Source: Acidimicrobiaceae bacterium (GTDB lineage: Bacteria > Actinomycetota > Acidimicrobiia > Acidimicrobiales > Microtrichaceae). From it: a stretch of 12,445 nt of DNA. The first letter of the stretch is position 1. Each line of letters starts with the position of its first letter. This document shows, one piece after another, positions 1 through 6,637 of this stretch. The stretch is from the NCBI GenBank assembly GCA_003514205.1, contig DORQ01000062.1, positions 1 to 12,445 of the forward strand, given 5' to 3'. Under the pieces are notes generated by a model that was not told where the DNA came from, ran no database searches, and saw only the letters and a list, made by a program, of their open reading frames with translations. The position numbers and the translations under genes were made by a program.

Positions 1-165
1 GGCGAGCGCCTCGCCGCCCGGTTCGACACGGTAGCGGGGCAGGACTGGGCCCGGACGGGTCTGCGCAGCGACGGAGCGCACTTCACCGTGGATTCCTTTG
101 CCCGGTATTTCCTCCACGACCCGGTGCACCACTGTTTCGATATTGGTGCCCGCTTCGAGGTCTAG
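1..165 (+). CDS. DinB-like superfamily protein, C-terminal fragment (5' end outside window)
   Basis: The open frame enters from the left edge in frame 1 and ends at TAG 163-165, giving 54 visible residues. They include W-A-R-T-G-L-R-S-D-G, then F-T-V-D-S-F-A-R-Y-F-L-H-D-P-V-H-H-C-F-D-I. This resembles the last helix of DinB/mycothiol-dependent maleylpyruvate-isomerase-like proteins, where an HDxxHH-type motif supplies metal ligands. Family members are small four-helix-bundle, usually metal-binding cytosolic proteins; many act as thiol-dependent transferases but most are uncharacterised. Only the C-terminus is present, so the substrate cannot be inferred. The stop codon overlaps the stop codon of the convergent gene on the opposite strand. 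The family call rests on this short motif alone. Confidence 0.7.
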   Translation, partial: GERLAARFDTVAGQDWARTGLRSDGAHFTVDSFARYFLHDPVHHCFDIGARFEV

Positions 166-1100
166 CGTCCAGTGAGCGCTGCGACGATCGGCGTGAACTC
201 CGCCACGTTGTCGCCAGGTATGACGTGATAGCTGTAGCCCCAGCGTTGGCGCCGCTCCTCAAGGCGATCGCCGATCTCCGAGGGTGAGCCAATGAGCGTC
301 AGTGGTGATTCCAGAACTTGCTCGGGAGTGGAGTCGAACCCTACGGCCACTGCTGCGGCGAAGCCGTATGCGTCATCGGTCACCGAAGCCACGGCGAGCC
401 ACGCGTTGAGTTCGATCTCGTCAAACCGATCACCAGCGCCCGCTCGTACCCAGTCGATCTTGTGGTCAATTGCCGATGCGAGGCCGTCCTGCGCTGCTGC
501 AGTGTCGATCTCCCCCGAGTGAATGGATGCGTTGACGCCAACGATGTCTGCAGTTTGGCCAGCAAACCTCAGGACGCGAGGGGCTCCGCCGCCGATAAGG
601 ATTTTGGGTCCCCCAGGGGTGAACGGCTTTGGCGTTCCATCGCAGTCATCGATCTGGTAGTGGGCACCCTGAAAGGAAAATGGGCGCTCGCCCCACAATC
701 CTTTGAGAATCGCCGTGTGTTCGATCATGCGATCCACCCGAATTCCTGGTCGATCCATCGGAATTCCTGCCTGGCGGTAGTCCGAAGCTTTCCAACCCGC
801 GCCGAGGCCAACTTCGAGTCGGCCGCTACTGAGGTGATCGATGGTTGCGAGTTCCCTCGCGAGCACTACCGGGTGGCGGTAGTCGCAGTCCAGGACAAGG
901 ATTCCGACGTTGAGGGTCGTAGTGGCAACCGCAGCGGCAGCTGTTGCGGCGAGCGGGCCAGGTCCGTCGTGGAAGTGATCGGGAAAGAACACCGTTGAGT
1001 AACCGAGCTGTTCGAGTTCCTGGAAGGACTCCACCCAGGTTCTGCCATCCAACGGTCGGTGCAGTTCCGCAGCGAATCGGAAAGGTCGCGTAGTTCCCAT
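162..1100 (-). CDS. LLM-class F420-dependent oxidoreductase (TIGR03621-like)
   Basis: A cytosolic flavin/F420-type oxidoreductase of the luciferase-like monooxygenase fold (a TIM barrel), of 312 residues from the ATG at 1100. It opens with M-G-T-T-R-P-F-R-F-A, the usual start of this subfamily. The family glycine block S-G-R-L-E-V-G-L-G-A-G-W is at about residues 92-103. P-K-I-L-I-G-G-G-A-P-R-V-L-R-F-A is at about 165-180, and the C-terminal G-S-P-S-E-I-G-D-R-L segment that closes such proteins follows at about 271-280. Relatives transfer hydride between coenzyme F420 and varied organic substrates; the substrate here cannot be read. An in-frame TTG at 1127 would add nine residues but has no ribosome site. 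The ATG has a TACCAT box six bases upstream, which suggests a leaderless transcript. The gene is divergent from the serine hydrolase and convergent, by overlapping stops, with the DinB-like gene. Confidence 0.88.
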   Translation of the reverse strand: MGTTRPFRFAAELHRPLDGRTWVESFQELEQLGYSTVFFPDHFHDGPGPLAATAAAAVATTTLNVGILVLDCDYRHPVVLARELATIDHLSSGRLEVGLGAGWKASDYRQAGIPMDRPGIRVDRMIEHTAILKGLWGERPFSFQGAHYQIDDCDGTPKPFTPGGPKILIGGGAPRVLRFAGQTADIVGVNASIHSGEIDTAAAQDGLASAIDHKIDWVRAGAGDRFDEIELNAWLAVASVTDDAYGFAAAVAVGFDSTPEQVLESPLTLIGSPSEIGDRLEERRQRWGYSYHVIPGDNVAEFTPIVAALTGR

Positions 1101-1106
1101 CTGCCG

Positions 1107-1112
1107 ATGGTA
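1107..1112 (-). promoter_or_regulatory. Putative -10 box of a leaderless promoter for the LLM oxidoreductase
   Basis: On the minus strand the sequence reads TACCAT, six bases (CGGCAG), then ATG at 1100. This fits the actinobacterial TANNNT -10 box placed so that transcription would begin at or next to the start codon. No SD sequence precedes this ATG, and no good -35 hexamer is visible 16-18 bases further upstream. Confidence 0.45.
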
Positions 1113-1208
1113 GATCCTGGCCAACAAGTCGCGTAGTGTGAAGCACTCAGCAGTTCACTGGGCGGGGAGCAACAGAGAAACCGGGGGGCTGAAGATGGTA
1201 GGCAAGTC

Positions 1209-2516
1209 ATGAGTCGCGACGGGGGTCGAAGAAGGCCAGCCGTGGCAGTTGGCATTGTGGCACTCGCTGCCGTGTTGGGAGCAGGTTGCGCAGCGGTCCC
1301 AGCCGCCCCATTGCCACCATGGCTGCAGTCAACCGCAGTGGCGGGTGCACCTTCAGAGGCGGGTTCCGCGACATCTCAGCCGCCGACACCCCAGCAGAGG
1401 GCGCAGCGGTGCGACATCGCAGGTGGTGATACCGCGCTGGTGAATCCTGCCGTGGTTGGCCTCGATGTCGAGCAGGTTCAACGTGCGGTAGGTGTGGCAG
1501 CCCAATCTGGTGCAAGTTCATTGCGTGTATACCGCCATGACTGTCTGGTGGCGAAGTCGCTTGCCGATACCGTGACCGAGCGGATGCGATTGCCGCTGTG
1601 GAGTCTGACAAAGGGGCTGGTTGCCTTGGTAGCAGGGCGAGCAGTCACCCTTGGGTTCGCACACCTCGATGACTCGATCGGGAAGTACCTTCCCAACGTG
1701 GATGAACTCCACAGCCGAATCACGATTCGTCACCTCCTCACGCAGACGTCGGGGTTGCGGTTCGCGTGGGCAAATGACGTCACGGCGGGAGGCGTGGGCA
1801 ACTCCGTGGACTACGCGCTTGCCCTGCCGTTCGATCATGAGCCAGGTTCGTATTTCGAGTACGCACAAGTCACGGTGAGTCTCCTTGCAGCGGTAGTTGC
1901 GTCTGCCGTTGGTCAGCCATTCGCCGAGTTCGCCCAACGCAACCTGTTCGATCCACTGGGGATCGCAGACGCTGAGGTTGCGTGGGCGACTGATGCCGCC
2001 GGCAACACATTGGGGTATGCATTTGCAGAAGCGACGCCCGTGGCGCTCGGGAAAATCGGATCCTTGCTGCTTCGCAACGGAGTCTTCGATGGGCGCCAGC
2101 TGATCTCGGAACGCTTTGTTCAAGAAGCAAGATCATCGAGTCCAGCAAATCCCAAGTACGGGTTTCTGATGTGGACAAATCAGGGCTCGTGGGGGTTCAC
2201 CGGCTCTGAGCTCACCAGACGGAGGAGCACGCAGCGCTGGATGCAGGGTGCACCACAAGACGCGTTTGGTCTCACAGGAATGCTCGAGCAATACGTGATC
2301 GTGATTCCAAGCACCGACATGGTGATTGTCCGGACCGGGTTCTTCGGGCCGACTGGATGGAAGTATGACCTGATGTCGGCACTCGGCCGAGCAGTACAGG
2401 ACCAAGATGTGCCCACTCCAGCGCCCTATGTTGAGGAGCCCATTTTCGAAGTGACTCTGGAGTCACTCGGGAAGGCAATTGACCTCGACACCTGGCAGCT
2501 CGCAAGCAGTCCGTAA
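1209..2516 (+). CDS. Exported serine hydrolase, beta-lactamase/class C fold (PF00144-like)
   Basis: A 435-residue secreted serine hydrolase of the penicillin-binding-protein/esterase type. Residues 1-27 form a signal peptide: positively charged R-D-G-G-R-R-R, a hydrophobic core, then L-G-A-G-C27. This is a loose lipobox with Gly rather than Leu at -3, so lipid anchoring is likely but not certain. The nucleophile motif SxxK is S132-L-T-K135, followed by a helix and the family block I-T-I-R-H-L-L-T-Q-T-S-G at 171-182. The second motif, usually YxN, reads Y218-A-Q220. Towards the C-terminus, G-L-T-G (354-357) and V-I-V-I-P-S-T-D-M-V-I-V-R-T-G (363-377) resemble the end of 6-aminohexanoate-dimer-hydrolase-like enzymes. 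The substrate could be an ester, amide or peptide. The ATG lacks a clear SD; a GTG at 1242 has AAGAAGG ahead of it but would remove the basic n-region. A hairpin follows the stop. Confidence 0.85.
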   Translation: MSRDGGRRRPAVAVGIVALAAVLGAGCAAVPAAPLPPWLQSTAVAGAPSEAGSATSQPPTPQQRAQRCDIAGGDTALVNPAVVGLDVEQVQRAVGVAAQSGASSLRVYRHDCLVAKSLADTVTERMRLPLWSLTKGLVALVAGRAVTLGFAHLDDSIGKYLPNVDELHSRITIRHLLTQTSGLRFAWANDVTAGGVGNSVDYALALPFDHEPGSYFEYAQVTVSLLAAVVASAVGQPFAEFAQRNLFDPLGIADAEVAWATDAAGNTLGYAFAEATPVALGKIGSLLLRNGVFDGRQLISERFVQEARSSSPANPKYGFLMWTNQGSWGFTGSELTRRRSTQRWMQGAPQDAFGLTGMLEQYVIVIPSTDMVIVRTGFFGPTGWKYDLMSALGRAVQDQDVPTPAPYVEEPIFEVTLESLGKAIDLDTWQLASSP

Positions 2517-2535
2517 CGGCCGAGAGCTGCCGCGG

Positions 2536-2560
2536 CCGAGTGCTGCCAAGCAGTGCTCGG
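2536..2560 (+). terminator. Hairpin between convergent genes, stronger in the + strand transcript
   Basis: CCGAGTGCTGC, loop CAA, GCAGTGCTCGG. In + strand RNA this makes an 11-bp stem with two internal G-U wobbles and a three-base loop. The antisense RNA would have A-C mismatches at the same two positions, so the structure favours termination of the upstream serine hydrolase. There is no obvious U-tract, as is usual in high-GC actinobacteria. Confidence 0.5.
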
Positions 2561-2572
2561 AAGCTCTGCTTG

Positions 2573-3127
2573 TTAGGCGATTCGGTGAAGCGTGTTCGAG
2601 TCGGTGTGGGCGAACGGCTCGCCAAACTCCGCCATAGCCAGCATGGTGCATTCGCTATAGGACCAGGTGTCGTTGGGGTTCACCGTGATGGTGACTTCAT
2701 AGCTGAGGCTGGAGGCCCGCTGACCGAGGTAGGCATTTTCACAGATGCCGTACTTGGGATCGCCAAGGGTCGCGGACATCGTGAACGAGGTCGCCTCTGC
2801 AGTGGTGAGAGCGCCAGCAAGCACTGTGATGCCGCGCGGCACGACAAAACAGCGGAGAACTTCACCCGCTGCTGCGTCCCACAACCAATAGCCAACTTCT
2901 GTGTGAAACGGGGAGTCCTCATCGTCGCGCCACATGGCGGTGTGATAGTCCAAGCCGTAGAGCGATTGGCTCCCGTTGTCGACTGGTCCAAATGGTTTCA
3001 TCTCCACCTTTTCGAGGTACGGAGTTTGAAGCACCTCGCCCCGTGAATGAGAAAATGCTGAATCCAGACCGCCGGTACCCTCCCATTCGCCAATGAGTCC
3101 AGCCAGGGGTCCCCAATGCTCGTTCAT
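2573..3127 (-). CDS. Nitrobindin-like / FABP-like heme-binding beta-barrel protein
   Basis: A 184-residue cytosolic ten-strand-barrel protein of the nitrobindin/DUF1794 type. Early G-E-W-E-G-T-G-G (13-20) matches the GxWxGxG opening of the family. H-T-E-V-G-Y-W (75-81) is the conserved first-half strand pair. P-R-G-I-T-V-L-A-G (97-105) and P-K-Y-G-I (125-129) follow. The C-terminal H174-T-D-S-N-T-L-H-R carries the histidine that in nitrobindins binds heme iron from the proximal side. Characterised members bind ferric heme and react with nitric oxide or peroxynitrite; that role is inferred here by homology. The canonical continuation G-x-Y-P-T-I after the first motif is absent. The ATG at 3127 is preferred over an upstream GTG at 3196 because GAGGAG lies eight bases ahead of it. 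The gene is divergent from the flavoprotein gene and convergent with the serine hydrolase. Confidence 0.82.
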   Translation of the reverse strand: MNEHWGPLAGLIGEWEGTGGLDSAFSHSRGEVLQTPYLEKVEMKPFGPVDNGSQSLYGLDYHTAMWRDDEDSPFHTEVGYWLWDAAAGEVLRCFVVPRGITVLAGALTTAEATSFTMSATLGDPKYGICENAYLGQRASSLSYEVTITVNPNDTWSYSECTMLAMAEFGEPFAHTDSNTLHRIA

Positions 3128-3135
3128 TCCAACTA

Positions 3136-3141
3136 CTCCTC
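3136..3141 (-). promoter_or_regulatory. Ribosome binding site fixing the start of the nitrobindin-like gene
   Basis: The minus strand reads GAGGAG, eight bases, then ATG at 3127. The upstream GTG alternative at 3196 has no comparable site. Confidence 0.7.
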
Positions 3142-3167
3142 GTAGAATCTTGTGTTGAAGGGAATTT

Positions 3168-3181
3168 GGCCTCGGAAGGCC
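3168..3181. promoter_or_regulatory. Short inverted repeat between divergent genes
   Basis: GGCCT-CGGA-AGGCC is a 5-bp inverted repeat with a four-base centre. It lies about 40 bases upstream of the nitrobindin-like start, in the 136-base divergent region shared with the flavoprotein gene. It could be an operator or a chance palindrome; no promoter is clear around it. Confidence 0.2.
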
Positions 3182-3263
3182 CTTCGCCCAACACACTGGA
3201 TCTCGTGTCCAGCAGCGAGTCTAGGTGTCCTCGCGTTGTCCAACGATCAGAACGAGAGATTTG

Positions 3264-4670
3264 ATGGCTGATGACGCGATCACTCCCAACCAGCAACGAT
3301 CGGCGCTTCGCACGGAGACGCCCTCCGTCGAGCCAACTCGTAGCGCCGAGCGCTCGCACCGATACCACGTTGGAGTGATCGGCGGTGGTCCAGGAGCGTT
3401 GTTCTGCGCCGAAAAGCTGGCCGTCGCTGGACTGGGCGTCACGCTGTTTGAGGCAATGCCCTCAGTCGGCCGCAAGTTCCTACTAGCTGGTAGGGGAGGG
3501 CTGAATCTGACTCACTCTGAGCCGATGGAACAACTTCTCGAGCGTTATGGCGAGGCGCGTGCAGTGCTTGAACCGGCGCTCCGAGCCTTCGATTCCACAG
3601 CGCTTCGAGCTTGGTGTGAGGGACTCGAACAGCCGACGTTTGTTGGCTCCAGTGGGCGAGTGTTTCCTGATGCCTTTCGGGCGACGCCTCTGTTGCGGAA
3701 CTGGCTTCGGCGACTCGAACGTCTGGAGGTTGACCTGAGGACTCGGTGTCGATGGGTCGGATGGGCGAAGCAATCTCACAATGAGAAGATGAACACTGGC
3801 AAGCCTCCACCGATTCTTATTCGCAACTCCGATGGTGCTGTGGTTGAGCTTGAGTTTGATGCGATCGTCTGTGCGTTGGGTGGGGCGAGTTGGCCGAGTG
3901 TTGGATCAGACGGGACCTGGACGGCGTTCTTTGAGGAGCGAGGAGTGGCAGTGAACCCACTTCGGGCAGCGAACTGTGGTGTTCAGGTTGCCTGGTCAGA
4001 GCATTTCCAGACTGAGTTTCCGGGTACGCCGCTCAAGAACATTGCAATGGCAGTCGGACCAGCCGCTTCAGCAGTACCAGAGGCCGCGTTGCGGATGCAT
4101 CTCGGTGAAGCAATGGTGACTGAGTCAGGTCTCGAAGGCAGTCTCATCTATGCCCTCGGCGCCAGTATCGCCGCCGAGCTTGATGCACCAACGGAGGCGT
4201 TCGTGTTCTGCGATCTCCTGCCACATCTCGAGGTTTCGGACGTGGAGGCGAGGCTGGCAGGGGCTCGACCAGGCCAGTCAACCACCACAGTGCTTCGAAA
4301 ACGATTGGGTCTGCCGCCGGTTGCAGTGGCGCTCCTGCGGGAATCAATCGGTCCTGCAGTGCCGCGGGATCCGCACGCTCTGGCGGTTCTGCTGAAACGG
4401 GTTGCAATCAAGATCGAGGGCTTCGAGCCGCTGGAACGAGCGATCTCGACTGCTGGAGGTGTCAGTCTGATGGAGATCGACGAGCACTACATGCTCCGAA
4501 GGATCCCTGGGGTTTTTGTGGTGGGCGAGATGCTGGATTGGACAGCGCCAACCGGCGGCTACCTGCTCCAAGGGGCGTTCAGCACTGCAGCGGCGGCCGC
4601 TCAAGGCGTGGAATCCTGGTTGGGAGCAACGATCACCGCCGAGGCTTCTGAATCGGCAAGTACGCTGTGA
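3264..4670 (+). CDS. NAD(P)/FAD-dependent flavoprotein, TIGR03862/HI0933-like family
   Basis: A 468-residue predicted FAD flavoprotein with no assigned reaction. After a polar extension of about 34 residues comes the Rossmann motif V-I-G-G-G-P-G-A (38-45) ending in an acidic F-E. The family signature G-R-K-F-L-L-A-G-R-G-G-L-N-L-T-H-S-E-P follows at 69-87. The second FAD-contact region, V-C-A-L-G-G-A-S-W-P (202-211), sits mid-protein. The C-terminus has G-V-F-V-V-G-E-M-L-D-W-T and then G-G-Y-L-L-Q-G-A-F-S-T (about 416-441). Relatives (HI0933, BaiN and PP_4765 types) are oxidoreductases of mostly unknown substrate. The ATG at 3264 is chosen because GAGAG precedes it by five bases; a GTG at 3225 would add 13 residues. 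The protein is longer than the usual family length of about 380-410 because of the N-terminal extension and inserted loops. The stop overlaps a possible GTG of the next gene. Confidence 0.87.
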   Translation: MADDAITPNQQRSALRTETPSVEPTRSAERSHRYHVGVIGGGPGALFCAEKLAVAGLGVTLFEAMPSVGRKFLLAGRGGLNLTHSEPMEQLLERYGEARAVLEPALRAFDSTALRAWCEGLEQPTFVGSSGRVFPDAFRATPLLRNWLRRLERLEVDLRTRCRWVGWAKQSHNEKMNTGKPPPILIRNSDGAVVELEFDAIVCALGGASWPSVGSDGTWTAFFEERGVAVNPLRAANCGVQVAWSEHFQTEFPGTPLKNIAMAVGPAASAVPEAALRMHLGEAMVTESGLEGSLIYALGASIAAELDAPTEAFVFCDLLPHLEVSDVEARLAGARPGQSTTTVLRKRLGLPPVAVALLRESIGPAVPRDPHALAVLLKRVAIKIEGFEPLERAISTAGGVSLMEIDEHYMLRRIPGVFVVGEMLDWTAPTGGYLLQGAFSTAAAAAQGVESWLGATITAEASESASTL

Positions 4671-4703
4671 GCGGCGCGTGCAGGTTGGCGCTCGCCACCG
4701 TTG

Positions 4704-4709
4704 AAGGGG
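4704..4709 (+). promoter_or_regulatory. Ribosome binding site for the hydrolase lipoprotein
   Basis: AAGGGG, five bases, then GTG at 4715. This is the better-supported start. A GTG at 4667 that overlaps the previous stop (GTGA) is an alternative and has no such site. Confidence 0.55.
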
Positions 4710-4714
4710 AAACA

Positions 4715-6478
4715 GTGTCGCGAACGTCTGAGTCACATGGGTCCGAGTTGCAGGGTCGGGGCGCAACCGGTCAGCGACAGTCCCGCAGCGGCTCCGTTCT
4801 CGGGATCGGAATGCTTCTGATAGCAGTCCTCGCAGCATGTAGCGATGGGCAGTCGAATTCAAGCCAGCCGAGCAACTCGCAGCCAACCTCAACCTCCACC
4901 ACAACCTCTCCAGACGGAGGAACGGGACCCTCGGGTACGTCAAGCGCCAGCCGTGCTCGAACGGCATGCACTGCTGAGCCATTGCTCGACGAGGTCACCT
5001 TCGAGCCAGCGGGCAAAGCACCATCGGAGTACTCGATTACCTCTTTTGATGGCACCATCATCAGAGCTCATTGGTTCCCTAACGAAGCAGCAGCGGGTGA
5101 GCCGCGAGCCACGGTGTTGATGGGCCCTGGCTGGTCCCTTGCGGGCGATACAGCGATCGAGGGTGGGTTCGTATTCAAGTCGGTCAGCATCCGGGCCATG
5201 TGGAATGCAGGATTTAACGTGTTGACCTGGGACCCTCGGGGGTTCGGAATCTCAACCGGAACTGCGCAAGTGAACTCCGTTGACTACGAAGCCAAGGACA
5301 CCCGGGTCCTGCTCGATTGGATTGCAACCCGTCCCGAGGCGGTACTCGATCGTCCGGGCGACCCACGAGTTGGAATGGTGGGCATGAGCTACGGCGGTGG
5401 AATCCAACTCATCACCGCAGCAAGTGATTGTCGTGTTGACGCACTTGTTCCGGGGCTTGCGTGGAATGGTTTGAGGAGCGCGTTGTACCCCTCAGAGCTC
5501 GTCAAGATTGGCTGGTCTGGAATCCTGCTGGACTCGGCCAAGGACGGAAACATTGAGCCGATCCTGTCTGAGGCCTACGACGCGGGGGCCTCGGTTGGCC
5601 AGCTCTCGCCAGAGCAAATCGAGTGGTTCTCAGCTCGTGGGCCCGGCGATCTCGTCGAGAAGATTGATGTTCCGACGCTGTTCATTCAAGGTACGGTCGA
5701 CACGCTCTTCACGCTGGCCGAGGCAGACAAGAACTTCCAGATTCTGGCTGGAAACGGGGTGCCAGCCTCGATGTTCTGGTTCTGTGGTGGCCACGGAACC
5801 TGCCTGAGTGAGGAAGGTAACCCTGACCGTCTGGGTGCTCGGCTCATCGAATGGTTGCAGGCCTACCTGGCTGACACCGTTGTCGCTCCGAGCTCTCCAC
5901 AGTTTGAATTCGTCGATCAACTCGGCACCTCGCTGGTGTCAGACCAGTACCCGCCAGCGCAGGGCGAGATTCTCTCTGCAACGGGTGCAGGCACGCTCGA
6001 ACTCAAGCCCGAAGGAGGCTCAGGTCCTGCGACACCGCCTGAAGGGTCGGGTGGCATTCTGGATGGTTTGGTGTTGGGCATCACGCCAGCACAGGCACAG
6101 AACGCAGTTGAAGTATCGACTGCGCCAGTGGCTGAATCCACCCTGGTGCTCGGTGCGCCGTCGGTGTCGTTGACCTACTCTGGCACCTCTCCTCAGGGTG
6201 AGCGTCCAACACTACTGTTTGGGCAACTGATTGATCCCGGCTCGGGACTAGTGCTTGGGAATCAGATCACTCCGATTCCGCTCAACCTCGATGGAGCGAC
6301 TCATCAGGTCACTCTTCCCCTTGAGATGGTTGCCCACACGTTGCTCCCGGGCTCGTCGGTGACCCTTCAACTCGTGGCAAATACAGTCGCATTTGCCGAC
6401 ACTCGTCTCGGGGGAGTTGTGGACATGGCAGCGATACGGTTGGAACTTCCAACAGCAGTAGGCGTGCGGCCGCTCTAA
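4715..6478 (+). CDS. Alpha/beta-hydrolase lipoprotein, X-Pro dipeptidyl-peptidase (S15)/CocE-like
   Basis: A 587-residue surface lipoprotein enzyme. The n-region is followed by a hydrophobic stretch and the lipobox V-L-A-A-C42. A Ser/Thr/Gln/Pro-rich linker (about 44-80) could carry the domain away from the membrane. The alpha/beta-hydrolase core starts at S-F-D-G-T-I-I-R-A-H-W-F (110-121). It contains G-P-G-W (137-140), W-D-P-R-G-F-G (172-178) and the nucleophile elbow G-M-S225-Y-G-G. The likely acid is D329 in Q-G-T-V-D-T-L, and the likely base is H360 in C-G-G-H-G-T. A Gly/Pro-rich linker (about 433-450) leads to a C-terminal beta-rich region like the jelly-roll of S15/CocE enzymes. The substrate may be an ester, amide or peptide; the reaction is not determinable. 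The gene is 44 bases downstream of the flavoprotein gene and probably co-transcribed with it. Starting at 4667 would give 603 residues and translational coupling. A repeat cluster begins at its stop codon. Confidence 0.82.
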   Translation: MSRTSESHGSELQGRGATGQRQSRSGSVLGIGMLLIAVLAACSDGQSNSSQPSNSQPTSTSTTTSPDGGTGPSGTSSASRARTACTAEPLLDEVTFEPAGKAPSEYSITSFDGTIIRAHWFPNEAAAGEPRATVLMGPGWSLAGDTAIEGGFVFKSVSIRAMWNAGFNVLTWDPRGFGISTGTAQVNSVDYEAKDTRVLLDWIATRPEAVLDRPGDPRVGMVGMSYGGGIQLITAASDCRVDALVPGLAWNGLRSALYPSELVKIGWSGILLDSAKDGNIEPILSEAYDAGASVGQLSPEQIEWFSARGPGDLVEKIDVPTLFIQGTVDTLFTLAEADKNFQILAGNGVPASMFWFCGGHGTCLSEEGNPDRLGARLIEWLQAYLADTVVAPSSPQFEFVDQLGTSLVSDQYPPAQGEILSATGAGTLELKPEGGSGPATPPEGSGGILDGLVLGITPAQAQNAVEVSTAPVAESTLVLGAPSVSLTYSGTSPQGERPTLLFGQLIDPGSGLVLGNQITPIPLNLDGATHQVTLPLEMVAHTLLPGSSVTLQLVANTVAFADTRLGGVVDMAAIRLELPTAVGVRPL

Positions 6479-6533
6479 GTCCAACAGTGCTCAGCAAGTC
6501 CAACAGTGCTCAGCAAGTCCAACAGCGCTGAGC
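6477..6533. repeat. Three tandem copies of a 19-base repeat
   Basis: The unit AAGTCCAACAGTGCTCAGC occurs at 6477-6495 and 6496-6514 without change. It occurs at 6515-6533 with two substitutions (T to C at unit base 12, C to G at unit base 16). The first copy starts with the last two bases of the hydrolase stop codon TAA. The second substitution makes GCTCAGC into GCTGAGC, so copy 3 can pair with copy 1 or copy 2 (7 bp). Confidence 0.9.
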
Positions 6534-6546
6534 CCTGCTGAGCACT
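6486..6546. repeat. Inverted arm matching the tandem repeats, alternative hairpins
   Basis: AGTGCTCAGCA, present at 6486-6496 and 6505-6515, has an exact reverse complement TGCTGAGCACT at 6536-6546. Either copy could form an 11-bp stem with this arm, with loops of about 39 or 20 bases. These stems exclude the pairing between the repeat copies themselves. The sequence alone does not say whether this is terminator-related, a protein site or an inert repeat. Confidence 0.6.
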
Positions 6547-6556
6547 CACAACGCGA

Positions 6557-6589
6557 AACGGCCGACAACCCTGCAGGTTGTCGGCCGTT
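6557..6589. terminator. Strong hairpin terminator, probably bidirectional
   Basis: AACGGCCGACAACC, loop CTGCA, GGTTGTCGGCCGTT is a perfect 14-bp stem with a five-base loop. It lies between the + strand hydrolase (ends 6478) and the - strand small protein (ends 6638), so it can serve both. A U-tract is lacking on the + side, and only a short TTTC follows on the - side. Confidence 0.85.
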
Positions 6590-6637
6590 GTACCGAGAGT
6601 TCCGGTGCGAGTTTCGCTACCGGTCGGATGTGAAGGT

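Noticed and set aside
318..998. A 226-codon + strand frame antisense to the LLM oxidoreductase
   Set aside because: No domain, signal peptide or ribosome site; the minus strand encodes an evident LLM family protein over the same bases.
162..1127. TTG start at 1127 for the oxidoreductase
   Set aside because: No SD or -10 box suits it, and the family begins at the RPFRF segment, which the ATG at 1100 supplies directly.
1518..2123. A 201-codon minus-strand frame inside the serine hydrolase gene
   Set aside because: It lies antisense to the SxxK, YAQ and other family blocks and has no identifiable domain.
4344..4982. A 212-codon minus-strand frame spanning the flavoprotein/hydrolase junction
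   Set aside because: Arg/Cys-rich translation without any motif; both overlapped genes have strong family signatures.
6477..6546. CRISPR array or attachment site
   Set aside because: The 19-base units are directly adjacent with no spacers, there are no cas genes, and no integrase is nearby.
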